Both the position numbers and the translations under genes were made by a program. The notes beneath the pieces were generated by a model. That model had not been told where the DNA came from, did no database searches, and saw only the letters and a program-made list of their open reading frames with translations. From CAWIHK01 sp963835935 (GTDB lineage: Bacteria > Bacteroidota > Ignavibacteria > UBA10030 > CAVZMI01), in NCBI GenBank assembly GCA_963835935.1, contig CAWIHK010000001.1, positions 1,364,001 through 1,428,000 on the forward strand: a DNA stretch of 64,000 nt, given 5' to 3'. This document shows positions 17,021-27,032 of this stretch, in pieces (the first letter of the stretch is position 1; each line of letters starts with the position of its first letter).

Positions 17021-20000
17021 ATGCAGCAACTGAAAAAGGTGGCAACGATTATTCTGTTGTTACTAACATCGGTCTCGCCATTGTGGTCAGGCACGACCGG
17101 AAAGGTTGCCGGGAAAGTAATCGACAAAGATAATGGTGAGCCTGTAATTGGAGGAACTATTATTATTGTAGGAACATCCCTGGGAGCGGCAACAGACCTT
17201 GATGGCCATTTTACGATACTGAATGTTCCGCCGGGGAGTTTCAATGTTCAAGTATCATCCGTCGGGTATAGGAAGGTGATTGTAAGCAATGTTCGGGTGT
17301 ACATCGATCAAACCGCACGACTTGATATTTCTATGGAACCCCAAATTGTCGAAGTAAGCGCGATGATTGTTGTAGGTGACCGACTGACAATTAAAAAGGA
17401 TGTTGCTACCAGCGTCGCATCGGTTTCGGATAAAGAGATTTCATCTCTCCCAATTAGCAATGTGGTAAGCGCCGTCGGTTTGCAAGCGGGTGTTCGGGGT
17501 GGTTGGTCTTCCAATCCAATTAACGCTGTGGCACCCAGCTATATTTCCGGTCCAAATGGTTATACCCGTGGAAAGGTTAGTGTTCAAGGAGGATTGACGA
17601 TTCGTGGTGGCGAAGGGGACAATATTCTTTTTATGGTAGACGGTGTCACGATGCGTGATCCAAGAAATAACGAGCCGACAACTGATTTAGCGCTGAGCGC
17701 TGTGAAAGAAATTTCTGTCGAGCGCGGTGGATTTAACGCAGAATATGGCCAGGTACGGTCAGGCATAATCAACGTAGTTACAAAAGAAGGAAATAAACGA
17801 GGTTATTCAGGAAGCATACAAGGAAGGATTAGTCCGCCTGCTCCTAAGTACTGGACTGGTGATGGCATACCTGATGTTCACGATCCGAACTCATATTTCA
17901 TGAGAGTTTTTTTCGATCCAAATGTATGCTGGACAGGGACGGGTGCTCCGGTTGATTCGACAAAGTGGGATAAATATACGCGTAGTAAATTTCCAACATT
18001 CGTAGGTTGGAACGCAATATCACAACAACTTTGTACAGACAATGATCCGAATAATAACTTGACTCCTTTAGGCGTTCAACGGGTTTTTGAATATGAAACA
18101 CGAAAAAATTTACCGAACAATCAACCGGATTACGATATTGATGCGGGTTTTGGCGGTCCAGTTCCATTGGTGAGTGAGGCGCTTGGAAATTTACGATTTT
18201 TTACTTCTTATCGTACAAATCGTGAGATGCTTCTGTTCCCGCTCTCCCGACCTGATTACAAGGATTTCAACGGGACTTTGCAATTAATTTCAGATATTTC
18301 TCCAACGATGAGATTGAGGCTTTCAGGTGTAGTTGGAAAAGAATATACAATGAGATCTAACTGGGATGGTAATGGTACCTACCTGTATCTCCGTAATGCG
18401 TCGGACATTGCTAACGAGTTTACCGGATGGGTTGGGACAGAGAGCTATATGCGAATGTTCTCGGATTACACTTTCTGTGAAAGTGATATTGGAAACCAAT
18501 CTGTTTCAGCTAAGTTGACGCATAACTTCAGTTCTAATTCGTATTACGAAATATCGATCGAACAATTCAGGCGTAATTACGATACAGAACCAATCGGATT
18601 ACGAGACACATCAAAGAAGACTGAAATTATTCCCGGCTTCTGGGAAGATAGCAATCCATTTGGTTATTGGCCGGATCAAAGCGTTCCACGTGGTATTATA
18701 GTATACGGAGGGCAGAATTTAGCCAAGCCTCGCGATTTTACGGTCGTTAACTCAACAACTATGAAAGCTGATTATTGCAGTCAGGTCGATTACCAGAATC
18801 TGTTGAAGGGTGGAATTGAGTTTGTGTACAATGATCTGAACTTTGACTACGGTCTTATTGATCAATCATCAGCTGGAAAAGCATATTCTAATCGTGTTCA
18901 AATGCATAGCTTTCCGGTGCAAGGTGCCGCCTATCTTCAAGATAAATTAGAGACGCAGGGGTTCACTATGAATCTAGGTTTGCGTTTGGATTATAGCAAT
19001 CCCAAAGCTAATTGGTGGAATGTTGATCCATATGATATTACTTTTTTTGCACCTTCTGGTAGTGATCTCAGCAAGGTATTTCCATCAGAACCGCCCAAGA
19101 TACAGTGGCAACTGAGTCCGCGGCTTGGTATCGCACACCCAGTTACTGAAAATTCAAAACTGTTTTTCAATTATGGCCACTTTACAGAATTGCCCCAGTA
19201 TGAAAGTATGTTCCGTATTGAACGCGACGCGGTAAACAAAGTGACAAGTTTTGGAAATCCTGACCTAATTCTTGCAAAAACAATATCCTACGAATTGGGT
19301 TACGACAACATTTTGTTTAGTGATTATTTATTTCAGATTGCAGCGTTTTATAATGATGTTTCCGATCAACAAGATTTTACTCAATATTTCTCAAGTGCTG
19401 GTGGTTTTAATTACTATGCATCTACTTCGAACAATTATGAAGATACTCGAGGATTTGAAGTGACTCTTCGAAAGACAAGTGGACGCTGGTGGACAGGTTT
19501 TGCTAATTATACATATATAGTGAATACCAGCGGACATTTCGGGCACGCGCAACAGTTTGACAATTCCGCGCAACAACAAGCGTATAACAATGAAACAACA
19601 AATCTTTATCAGGATCGACCGATGCCATCACCTTATGCGAGATTAAATCTGAGCCTGTACACACCTAATGATTGGGGCCCGTCCATCTTTGGAAATAAAT
19701 TATTAGGTGACTTCAGAGTAAACATCGTTTTGGATTGGCAAGCAGGAAGTTGGACAACCTTTAATCCAAATAATATTCCTTACATCGCATATAACGTTCA
19801 GACAGTAGATTTCTTTAATACAACATTGCGAGTTGAGAAGGCGGTATCCATCGGAAAATTCAGCGCGCAATTATTTGTTGACATCAATAATGTTTTAAAT
19901 ACACTCAGGTTGTCTAATACAAGTGATCTCGACTACATGTACTCACTTCATCTGCCAACGAATATAGCTTATACCAATATTCCTGGAAATGACAAAGTAG

Positions 20001-20317
20001 GAGACTACCGGAAGCCGGGTGTGGACTGGCAGCCCGAGGTTTATCAGTATGAAATACAAAAAAATGACGGCACGTTATCCAGCGCTCCGGATGATGAACG
20101 TGCGATATTTTACGAAGGAAAGAGCGGCAAATACTGGAGGGTTAATAAAAATCAAAGTACAGGGAATACTTCATGGGTACAGGTTGATCAAGCGACAATT
20201 GATCAGATTAATAAAAATAAGGCATACATAAATATGCCAAGTATTTCTTCCTACTGGTTCTTAAATCCACGTCAAATCTTTTTCGGTGTAAAGTTATCAT
20301 TCGATTTAGGCGAATAA
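17021..20317 (+). CDS. TonB-dependent receptor with N-terminal carboxypeptidase-regulatory-like domain
   Basis: A 1098-residue outer-membrane protein. A signal peptide of about 24 residues is followed by a beta-sandwich domain (about 25-105; GKVAGKVIDKDNGEPVIGG, then DLDGHFTILNVPPGSF). The plug (about 125-240) includes GGLTIRGGEGDNILFMVDGV and FNAEYGQVRSGIINVVTKEG. The rest is a beta-barrel with many aromatic strands. The ATG at 17021 is preferred over the in-frame TTG at 17015 because AAAGGAGA (17004-17011) is 9 bases before it. The protein probably imports or displays a large ligand using TonB energy. It heads a four-gene operon with a secreted protein, a PorV/PorQ protein and a lipoprotein. 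Confidence 0.9.
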   Translation: MQQLKKVATIILLLLTSVSPLWSGTTGKVAGKVIDKDNGEPVIGGTIIIVGTSLGAATDLDGHFTILNVPPGSFNVQVSSVGYRKVIVSNVRVYIDQTARLDISMEPQIVEVSAMIVVGDRLTIKKDVATSVASVSDKEISSLPISNVVSAVGLQAGVRGGWSSNPINAVAPSYISGPNGYTRGKVSVQGGLTIRGGEGDNILFMVDGVTMRDPRNNEPTTDLALSAVKEISVERGGFNAEYGQVRSGIINVVTKEGNKRGYSGSIQGRISPPAPKYWTGDGIPDVHDPNSYFMRVFFDPNVCWTGTGAPVDSTKWDKYTRSKFPTFVGWNAISQQLCTDNDPNNNLTPLGVQRVFEYETRKNLPNNQPDYDIDAGFGGPVPLVSEALGNLRFFTSYRTNREMLLFPLSRPDYKDFNGTLQLISDISPTMRLRLSGVVGKEYTMRSNWDGNGTYLYLRNASDIANEFTGWVGTESYMRMFSDYTFCESDIGNQSVSAKLTHNFSSNSYYEISIEQFRRNYDTEPIGLRDTSKKTEIIPGFWEDSNPFGYWPDQSVPRGIIVYGGQNLAKPRDFTVVNSTTMKADYCSQVDYQNLLKGGIEFVYNDLNFDYGLIDQSSAGKAYSNRVQMHSFPVQGAAYLQDKLETQGFTMNLGLRLDYSNPKANWWNVDPYDITFFAPSGSDLSKVFPSEPPKIQWQLSPRLGIAHPVTENSKLFFNYGHFTELPQYESMFRIERDAVNKVTSFGNPDLILAKTISYELGYDNILFSDYLFQIAAFYNDVSDQQDFTQYFSSAGGFNYYASTSNNYEDTRGFEVTLRKTSGRWWTGFANYTYIVNTSGHFGHAQQFDNSAQQQAYNNETTNLYQDRPMPSPYARLNLSLYTPNDWGPSIFGNKLLGDFRVNIVLDWQAGSWTTFNPNNIPYIAYNVQTVDFFNTTLRVEKAVSIGKFSAQLFVDINNVLNTLRLSNTSDLDYMYSLHLPTNIAYTNIPGNDKVGDYRKPGVDWQPEVYQYEIQKNDGTLSSAPDDERAIFYEGKSGKYWRVNKNQSTGNTSWVQVDQATIDQINKNKAYINMPSISSYWFLNPRQIFFGVKLSFDLGE

Positions 20318-20336
20318 AAAATAATTAGGGATAGCC

Positions 20337-22883
20337 ATGAAAAAACAAATCATAAAATTTAGGAATAAATTTCCAATACTAGTCTTAGGGCTGTTGATCC
20401 TGTGCCCAGTTCGTGATACTTTTGCTCAGCGCATCAAATGGCTCAGTGTCACACAATTGCAATCACAGATTAGTGAAATCGGATCAGAGTATGAACTCGA
20501 GTTTGCGCAAGGCAGCATTCTTAATTTTTTCTCTTGGCCTGTCCAATATGGCATCGGCCAAACCACATGTCGTATGAATTGCTTATGGATTGGATCTAAG
20601 AATTTCGACGATCCTGTGGAGGGAAAGGTAAAAAGTGTTAAGGTAGTCGGTTCGGGTCCTCGGAATCCACTGGATCGTGTCAATGAAGTTTTTGAACAAG
20701 ATTTAAAATTGATTGGAAGAAGCAAACATCCGACGGTTGTCGTTGATAATGTGAGCGCAAGTTCAATTGATTCCTATGACAAATTGGATAGCCTGGATCA
20801 GAATCTTGAGTCGGACCGGATGGTTCTGGTGAAATTCAATACTTCCATCGGGGTCTCAGTTACTAAAAAAGTAATGGCATTTGATTCCCCGTTACACGAT
20901 AGTTATTTCATCAACGATTATGTGTTTAAAAACACGGGTATTTATGATAGAACCGGAGATGTTAAACAGCAGACACTGACTAATGTTTACTTTTATTGGA
21001 TGTATCGAAATGCATTTGCTGGTGTGACCAGCGGCGGTTCAGCGACGACCTGGGGAGCTTTCGGTTCTACATGGGGAAATAGTACTCTGAATCATGCTTT
21101 CGGTGAAAATCCACTCGCTCCTGGTTTTTCTATGAGAGGATGCTACTCATATTATGGCCCTAGTAAAGATCGTTCAGATTCTTTTGATGAAGAATGGGGA
21201 TGTCCAAACATTGCAGGAGATGGAACTCTTGGTTCTACTCAATACTCCGGATGTGTAACTCTTCATGCCGATAAAAGTGCAACCGATACTACGGATGATC
21301 TCAATCAACCGGCGACAACATGGTATATCGGATCCGATATAAATATTATGCAACAGAACGTCAGTCAATACGACGAAAGCTTCATGCAGGATCGATATAA
21401 TTGCATGAGTGAGGGACATCCAACCCAGCAACACGACGATATGATTCTTTCAAAACCCGGACAGTATCCAATGGATTATTCAGATCCGCGAAGACAAACA
21501 GGCGGAGGTGTTAGCCAAGGCCAGGGATATGGTCCATTCACGATTCCTTTCGGCGACAGCATTCACATAGTATTTGCATCAGGTGTAAATGGATTATCGT
21601 GGGAAAATAATCGAAAGATCGGTGCTAATTGGCTTCAAGCGCGTAATTCAGTTACAACTCTGTCGTTAGTGATGCCAGATGGAAGTACTACGACAGATTT
21701 TAATGGATATAAAAAAACGTGGTGTTTCACAGGAAAAGATTCTATAATGCAAATATTCAATCATGCTGTACGAAATTATAATTTGGGCTATAAAATTCCT
21801 CATCCACCACCACCACCACAACAATTTACAGTTGCTTCCGGTGGTGACCGTATTTCTCTCTCATGGTCAAACAACGCTGAAAGCTCATCTCATTTCGATG
21901 GCTATGTGATTTACAGATCTCGGGGTAGTGTTTTGGATTGGAGGAGTGTCTACGAAAAGATTTTTGAATGCAGCAAAGCTAATGTTGTAAATAATTTTGA
22001 TGATGTTACTGCACTTAGAGGCGTTGACTATTATTATTATATACAATCGAAAGATGATGGAACGCAAAATGATATTTTACCTGGTGTACCACTCTATAGT
22101 AGTTTGTTCTGGACGGTGACCGGTGTGCCCGCTACTCTACAACGGCCGGCTGTTACTGCACCGCCGAATGAACCGGTTGCTGATACCGCCAATTGGAAAC
22201 CGACGGTAGCGAAGGGAACCTGGGATTCGACTGTGGTCAAATATGATGCTTATAATACAGTAACCTACAAAAATTCGGAATATGTTTGCATTAATGATAC
22301 CGGCGCGTCAGGAATTACAGTAAAGACACAAACTACAAAAGCTCATGCTAACTTGCCGGATACTTCGAGTGATTGGAAACCAGTTGTTTCAAAAGGAGTC
22401 TGGGTGTTCGGGTCTGCTTACAGAAAGTACAATTCTGTAATAGATAAAGGGCCAGAATATGTTTGTATCCATGATATAGCTGCTGGCTCGATGTTGGAAC
22501 AAGTTAGGGTAGTTCCTAATCCTTATGATATCCGTGCTCGGTTATACCAATTCAATGCTGCAGCTTCAGGCCCTGCGTATGATCAAGATCGGATCGCATT
22601 CTTCCAACTTCCACCAATCTGCAAACTTATGGTGTTCACGGAACGCGGTGACAAAGTTTGGGAGAAGGATCATACAAACCGCTCAGGCGATGAACTTTAT
22701 AATTCAGAAACCATCTCAGGACAAATACTTGCAAGTGGAATCTATATCCTCTATGTGGAAGTTACAGAAGATGTACAAGCGCAAACTAATATCATGCGCA
22801 ATGGAAGTATATCATACCATAAAGGGGATATCACAGCGCATAAAGGCGATCACATAATTCGTAAATTTGTAGTTATCAGGTAA
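20337..22883 (+). CDS. large secreted protein with FnIII domain and tandem CBM-like repeats
   Basis: An 848-residue protein with a signal peptide (about 1-31, ending DTFAQ). The first 480 residues match nothing I recognise. A proline run (PHPPPPPQQ) leads into a fibronectin type III domain at about 494-590. Two tandem repeats at about 617-720 each carry W-x-P, a YxxYNxV segment, Y(V)CI and a closing DW, resembling chitin-binding CBM5/12 modules. The C-terminal part has VRVVPNPYD and LASGIYILYVEV, like sorting-type beta domains in secreted FCB proteins. It starts 19 bases after the receptor gene. A surface partner of that receptor is inference. Confidence 0.7.
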   Translation: MKKQIIKFRNKFPILVLGLLILCPVRDTFAQRIKWLSVTQLQSQISEIGSEYELEFAQGSILNFFSWPVQYGIGQTTCRMNCLWIGSKNFDDPVEGKVKSVKVVGSGPRNPLDRVNEVFEQDLKLIGRSKHPTVVVDNVSASSIDSYDKLDSLDQNLESDRMVLVKFNTSIGVSVTKKVMAFDSPLHDSYFINDYVFKNTGIYDRTGDVKQQTLTNVYFYWMYRNAFAGVTSGGSATTWGAFGSTWGNSTLNHAFGENPLAPGFSMRGCYSYYGPSKDRSDSFDEEWGCPNIAGDGTLGSTQYSGCVTLHADKSATDTTDDLNQPATTWYIGSDINIMQQNVSQYDESFMQDRYNCMSEGHPTQQHDDMILSKPGQYPMDYSDPRRQTGGGVSQGQGYGPFTIPFGDSIHIVFASGVNGLSWENNRKIGANWLQARNSVTTLSLVMPDGSTTTDFNGYKKTWCFTGKDSIMQIFNHAVRNYNLGYKIPHPPPPPQQFTVASGGDRISLSWSNNAESSSHFDGYVIYRSRGSVLDWRSVYEKIFECSKANVVNNFDDVTALRGVDYYYYIQSKDDGTQNDILPGVPLYSSLFWTVTGVPATLQRPAVTAPPNEPVADTANWKPTVAKGTWDSTVVKYDAYNTVTYKNSEYVCINDTGASGITVKTQTTKAHANLPDTSSDWKPVVSKGVWVFGSAYRKYNSVIDKGPEYVCIHDIAAGSMLEQVRVVPNPYDIRARLYQFNAAASGPAYDQDRIAFFQLPPICKLMVFTERGDKVWEKDHTNRSGDELYNSETISGQILASGIYILYVEVTEDVQAQTNIMRNGSISYHKGDITAHKGDHIIRKFVVIR

Positions 22884-22894
22884 GGAGAAAATAA

Positions 22895-23929
22895 ATGAAG
22901 AAGATAATAGGTAGTTTCATCGTTGTGTTTCTCGTGTGCGGCCTGATGACGACAATCGGGTTCGCGCAGACCGATCAGAAGCTGGCACAAACGGGATTTC
23001 AATTTTTAAGTGTAGTTTCGGATGCACGAGGCGCAGCAATGGGCGAAGCTATGACGAGCCTTCAGACAGCCTCAAGCTCGTTGTTCTTCAATCCAGCCGG
23101 TATGGCGGATATGAAAAATGTTGTTGATGCGACAGCGAGCGTCAACCAGTGGATAGCTGATATAAAACATTACATGTTCAGCGTAGCAATCAGTCCGGCG
23201 GGAGGGAATTACGGAGTGTTCGGATTGAGTGTTCAGAGCGTTGACTATGGAGATTTCTACGGGACGGTAGTTGATATGTCGTCGGATCTTCAATTCAGAG
23301 ACACGGACATATTCAAGTTGAGTGCCCTTGCAGTTGGAGTTGGCTATGCGAAGCAACTGACAGACCGTTTCAGTGTTGGCGGGCAAGTACGTATTGTCCG
23401 GCAGGATTTGGGAACGAGCGTTATACCAGTGTTTGGCCAAGACAACACGGGGAAATCTGATACTACGGCTGGCACAGTGTCGAACAAATTGACGCCGCTA
23501 GTATTTGATTTCGGGACACAATTCAAGACAGGTATCAAGAGTATAGTGTTTGGAATGTCAGTGCGGAATTTTTCGAAGGAAGTGAAATATGTTCAGGAAG
23601 GATTCCAGGCGCCGTTGGTGTTCAACCTTGGAATCTCGATGAACCTGTTAGATCTTCTGTCGTCAGTTCCGGAGAATCAATCGTTGTACATGGGAGTGGA
23701 TGCGTCGCATTTTCGGGATCATCCGGAAGAGATAAAGGTAGGGCTCGAATACAATTTCATGAACGTATTGAAGTTGCGCGGTGGTTATGTGTCGAAGTCG
23801 AGTTACGACCAGAGTTCGTTCTCATACGGAATGGGATTGGCATTCGCAGGAATAGCGTTTGATTACGCGTACACGCCGTTTGGAGTATTCAACAAGGTTC
23901 AGCGGATAACCGCACGATTTTCATATTGA
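22895..23929 (+). CDS. PorV/PorQ family outer-membrane protein
   Basis: A 344-residue beta-barrel protein with a cleavable signal (about 1-25, ending GFAQ). After it come FLSVVSDARGAAMGEA and SSLFFNPAGMAD, the hallmark of the PorV/PorQ family related to FadL-like barrels. PorV shuttles type IX cargo to the cell-surface attachment complex; PorQ-type relatives are less well defined. TAAGGAG sits 7 bases before the start. It lies inside the surface-protein operon, 11 bases after the secreted protein gene, consistent with dedicated export or surface display of the neighbours. Confidence 0.85.
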   Translation: MKKIIGSFIVVFLVCGLMTTIGFAQTDQKLAQTGFQFLSVVSDARGAAMGEAMTSLQTASSSLFFNPAGMADMKNVVDATASVNQWIADIKHYMFSVAISPAGGNYGVFGLSVQSVDYGDFYGTVVDMSSDLQFRDTDIFKLSALAVGVGYAKQLTDRFSVGGQVRIVRQDLGTSVIPVFGQDNTGKSDTTAGTVSNKLTPLVFDFGTQFKTGIKSIVFGMSVRNFSKEVKYVQEGFQAPLVFNLGISMNLLDLLSSVPENQSLYMGVDASHFRDHPEEIKVGLEYNFMNVLKLRGGYVSKSSYDQSSFSYGMGLAFAGIAFDYAYTPFGVFNKVQRITARFSY

Positions 23930-23949
23930 GTTGAAGAAGGAGAAAGAGC

Positions 23950-25188
23950 ATGAAATTTAATAGATATGTAATAATTGCATCCCTGATGATTGTCGTGATA
24001 ATGGCTATCATGTCGGGGTGTAAGTTTGATGTCACACCATCCCAGTGGAGTCAAAGCTTCACACAAGGGGTAAACGACAGCATTACGCAAATTAATCCTG
24101 CTCTCGAAGCAAGACCAGGAGTTAATACAATTACTATAACTGGGAAAAATTTTGCAACTCTTCCTGATTCAAATACTGTCTACATTTCAAGAATGGATGG
24201 AGATAAAAGCACAGTGACTGCAGATATACTCTCCTCATCTTCTTCTTCCATTACTATCTATCGTCCAAACGTTGTCTCGGATTCTTGTAGATTTGTAATT
24301 GTTTCTCCGAAGGCTCTCGTTGTGGCACAATCAGGATTGTACAAGATCGATCCTGTTTTAACGAAATATGGATCATTCCTGGATAACAAACAATTGGGTG
24401 TTGTTGCCGGAGATAAAGATGAAAATTTATACGTCATATATTCAATCAATAAAACAATATTTAAAATTACCCCCGATGGTCAAAAAACACAATTAAACAC
24501 ACTGGCAAAGTATCAACCGTACTGTGGAAGAATCGGACCAGATGGAAAACTTTATTTGATGGAGAGTAAATCATCAATTGATGTGATAGATGTACAGTTA
24601 GATACATCTACACAGTTTAAGGTTGGTGCAAATGTTAAATGCGGCGATTTCGATTCGCAAGGCAATCTTTTCGTTGCAGGTAGTTCAAGCGATTTAGTAA
24701 CAGTCGCTCCGGATGGTACAACCAAGCTTTCAGGCTCTTTTGCCTCTGATGTGATCCTTGATATTCGGGTTTACGGTGATTACGTTTATCTCATTGATAC
24801 AACGAAGAATCCTACAGCCAGTCGGCCTTTAAAATCTATCCAACGTTGTCATATCGATTATGCAAACCATACAGTAGGGAGTCCGGAGTTGGTGCTCGAT
24901 TGGGCTACGACTGGGGAGTACGCATCTCGTACAATGACAGGGATTACATTTTCTTCAGACGGTAAAATGTATATCGCGACTAATTCGTCTGATCCAATTC
25001 TCATGGTCGATCTTAGTACAAATAGTATAAGTATTCTTTATAAAAATATTTTGCCATCTTTATGTAAACAATTTTTTTGGGGAAATGGCACCTATCTCTA
25101 TATAATAACTGGCAATACATCAAATCCGGCAGTAGATTGGACTTTATATCGAGTCGATGCAGGATTCATTGGCGCGCCATTCTATTAA
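23950..25188 (+). CDS. lipoprotein with IPT/TIG and beta-propeller (NHL/SMP-30-like) regions
   Basis: A 412-residue predicted lipoprotein. The lipobox is IMSGC with Cys24. An IPT/TIG immunoglobulin-like domain (about 42-125; INPALEARPGVNTITITGKNF) is followed by repeated blades with motifs such as GDKDENLYVIY, GPDGKLYLME, DSQGNLFVAG and SSDGKMYIAT, which suggest a six-bladed propeller. Such proteins bind ligands or partners at the cell surface. GAAGGAGAAAG precedes the ATG. It is the last gene of the operon and is followed by a strong terminator. Confidence 0.8.
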   Translation: MKFNRYVIIASLMIVVIMAIMSGCKFDVTPSQWSQSFTQGVNDSITQINPALEARPGVNTITITGKNFATLPDSNTVYISRMDGDKSTVTADILSSSSSSITIYRPNVVSDSCRFVIVSPKALVVAQSGLYKIDPVLTKYGSFLDNKQLGVVAGDKDENLYVIYSINKTIFKITPDGQKTQLNTLAKYQPYCGRIGPDGKLYLMESKSSIDVIDVQLDTSTQFKVGANVKCGDFDSQGNLFVAGSSSDLVTVAPDGTTKLSGSFASDVILDIRVYGDYVYLIDTTKNPTASRPLKSIQRCHIDYANHTVGSPELVLDWATTGEYASRTMTGITFSSDGKMYIATNSSDPILMVDLSTNSISILYKNILPSLCKQFFWGNGTYLYIITGNTSNPAVDWTLYRVDAGFIGAPFY

Positions 25189-25209
25189 GAGAACCAGGAA
25201 AAACTAATT

Positions 25210-25245
25210 AAGTCGGCCTTGCTCTTTGAAGGCCGACTTTTTTTA
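25210..25245 (+). terminator. intrinsic terminator of surface-protein operon
   Basis: AAGTCGGCCTT (25210-25220) and AAGGCCGACTT (25229-25239) form a perfect 11-bp stem with an 8-base loop, followed at once by a T tract. It closes the 17.0-25.2 kb operon. Confidence 0.93.
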
Positions 25246-25417
25246 TAATATGGTTTCTTCTTCTTAGAGGACATCTAAATTTACTTTGCACAATTCATTA
25301 ACTTGAAATTCACTGTGGCATACCATTAAGTTCGAAATTTATTTCGAATAATTCTTCTAGAGTATCGCAACAGCAGCGATTGATGTTTCGACATATTTAA
25401 GTTATTTTTAAATCGGA

Positions 25418-25459
25418 ATTAAAAAGAAAAGCCTGCGGCAAAAATAAAACCGCAAGCTT
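25418..25459 (-). terminator. intrinsic terminator of the T9SS cargo gene
   Basis: Read on the minus strand, AGCTTGCGG and CCGCAGGCT form a stem (about 25431-25459) followed by TTTCTTTTTAA. It is 41 bases beyond the stop of the minus-strand gene at 25500 and faces the + strand terminator, as expected between convergent genes. Confidence 0.8.
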
Positions 25460-25499
25460 ATTTTCTGAAACAAAATTATTTTTAAGACGACAAATGTCC

Positions 25500-26582
25500 T
25501 TATTTCATCAATACCATTTTCTTTGATAAGATATTATTGTCGGCTTCAAGTCTGTACATATAAATACCGCTTACAAGCTTGGATGCAGAGAATGTAACAT
25601 TGTGTACTCCTGCGTTTTGAGTGCTATTCACCAGAACAGCAACTTCCCGACCTAGCATATCAAACACAGAAAGACGAACTTTGCCTGTGTTCTTCAGCGA
25701 GTAGGAAATCTTAGTACTGGGATTGAATGGGTTGGGATAGTTTTGGTATAAAGTGTAATTCATCGGATTAGTATTCCGACTGGCGACACCAGCACCCGGG
25801 AAAACTGAGGATACATCATCCCACGTAGTTCCGAATCGAATTTCATCAATACTCATTTCGACTTTATCGTCTTTCCCACTGTAATCTCCAAAAGCCATCA
25901 CAATGGAATTAAATTTTGAGAAACTCGTATATCTGCTTCTTGTATCGGCAGTTGAAGTATCAGGCTCACCATTGGTTGGATCTGGATTAACCCACATGTG
26001 CAGTGTGGCAATGTTGCCGTCGTTTCCATCTATCCTTGCGACAAGCCAGACTGGTCCATTATCCCACGTTGCCGAGGATTTTTCATTAGCGCTAGGTGTT
26101 CCACCACCGAAAGAATAGACACCATCTCCCCACCCTTTTCCCAATAACGGCCTCTCATTAAGACTGTCATATAAACTTATGCCACACCAAGAACTGATAG
26201 ATGCGTCATTCCATAACTCTTCTAAAGCGCTGATCCAATATGTATTCCCAACAGCTATTGTGCATTCATGATCTAAAAACCGCTGCTGGCGGATTTTAGA
26301 ATTAGGGCTTTTGAGAACACTCGTCATATGAAGGCCGCTTTTTGGAACGTTCACCTGAACATCGGAATAATCGAAAGCGGTGTCGACAACAAACATAGCG
26401 CTATCAACATTGAGGCTCTCCTTTAAATATTGCCACGGTCCAGCCCATCCACCGCTCGCTGATCCGAGGCCATCAACAACAGAACCTGCCGGATAATCGA
26501 AAGATTCTCTTACTTGAGCCGTTGCCAGTGAGGCAAACAAGGCTATAAGAATTAAAGCAGTAAAGATTAATTTGCCATTCAT
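25500..26582 (-). CDS. secreted protein with type IX secretion C-terminal sorting domain
   Basis: A 360-residue secreted protein. The signal peptide is MNGKLIFTALILIALFASLATAQ-like (about 1-23). The central region (about 25-265) has FDYPAGS, GGWAGPWQ and a late SIDEIRFG, reminiscent of jelly-roll, LamG-like domains, but I cannot name a family. The last about 80 residues hold YQNYPNPFNPSTKI, DMLGREVAVLV and GIYMYRLE, the type A T9SS sorting domain removed at the cell surface. The ATG at 26582 is chosen because GGAAGGAG is 8 bases upstream and the signal peptide begins there; a longer in-frame start adds 33 unlikely residues. Confidence 0.87.
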   Translation of the reverse strand: MNGKLIFTALILIALFASLATAQVRESFDYPAGSVVDGLGSASGGWAGPWQYLKESLNVDSAMFVVDTAFDYSDVQVNVPKSGLHMTSVLKSPNSKIRQQRFLDHECTIAVGNTYWISALEELWNDASISSWCGISLYDSLNERPLLGKGWGDGVYSFGGGTPSANEKSSATWDNGPVWLVARIDGNDGNIATLHMWVNPDPTNGEPDTSTADTRSRYTSFSKFNSIVMAFGDYSGKDDKVEMSIDEIRFGTTWDDVSSVFPGAGVASRNTNPMNYTLYQNYPNPFNPSTKISYSLKNTGKVRLSVFDMLGREVAVLVNSTQNAGVHNVTFSASKLVSGIYMYRLEADNNILSKKMVLMK

Positions 26583-26668
26583 TGAATTGCTCCTTCCGTT
26601 ATTAATTGAATTTATCAAATTACATGATTGTTGGAAAATTCGTCTTTTTGAATTGATTAAACTCTGAA

Positions 26669-26711
26669 TGAATCGATTCAATCAATATAATTTTTTATGA
26701 AATAAAGTCAA
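26669..26711 (-). promoter_or_regulatory. promoter with palindromic operator-like site
   Basis: On the minus strand TTGACT (26711-26706) and TATATT (26689-26684) are 16 bases apart. A 12-bp perfect palindrome, TGAATCGATTCA (26669-26680), begins 3 bases after the -10 and covers the expected start of transcription. That position suits a repressor site for the secreted protein gene. Confidence 0.5.
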
Positions 26712-27032
26712 GACCTTTTAAGATCGTTTTTTTTAAAATCTTTTCTTTAATAATGATAGACAATTAAGGATTGGATGCTTGAATTATATCACGCTTGATA
26801 GAGATGTTGATAGGATGTTCCGATACTGTTTTTTCGTTGCTGATCGTAGAACGAACTCGTGAGTCGACCATCGATCGACGCAATAACATATGTGGCAAAA
26901 CTGCGGATCATTACACGGTGTTAACAATACCGGCTACGATCGCTTTTTGCCGGTCTCTAGTTATGTTTTTATATTCAGTATTACCTACGACGTGGCATTT
27001 AAGGTGTTCGGGGCTGTCTCTTTGCTGGAAAA
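26712..27032. other. intergenic region between T9SS cargo gene and oxidoreductase operon
   Basis: About 320 bases without a supported gene. Overlapping short frames on the + strand have no ribosome binding site and run antisense into the gamma-subunit gene. I see no clear terminator for the oxidoreductase operon here. Confidence 0.4.
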
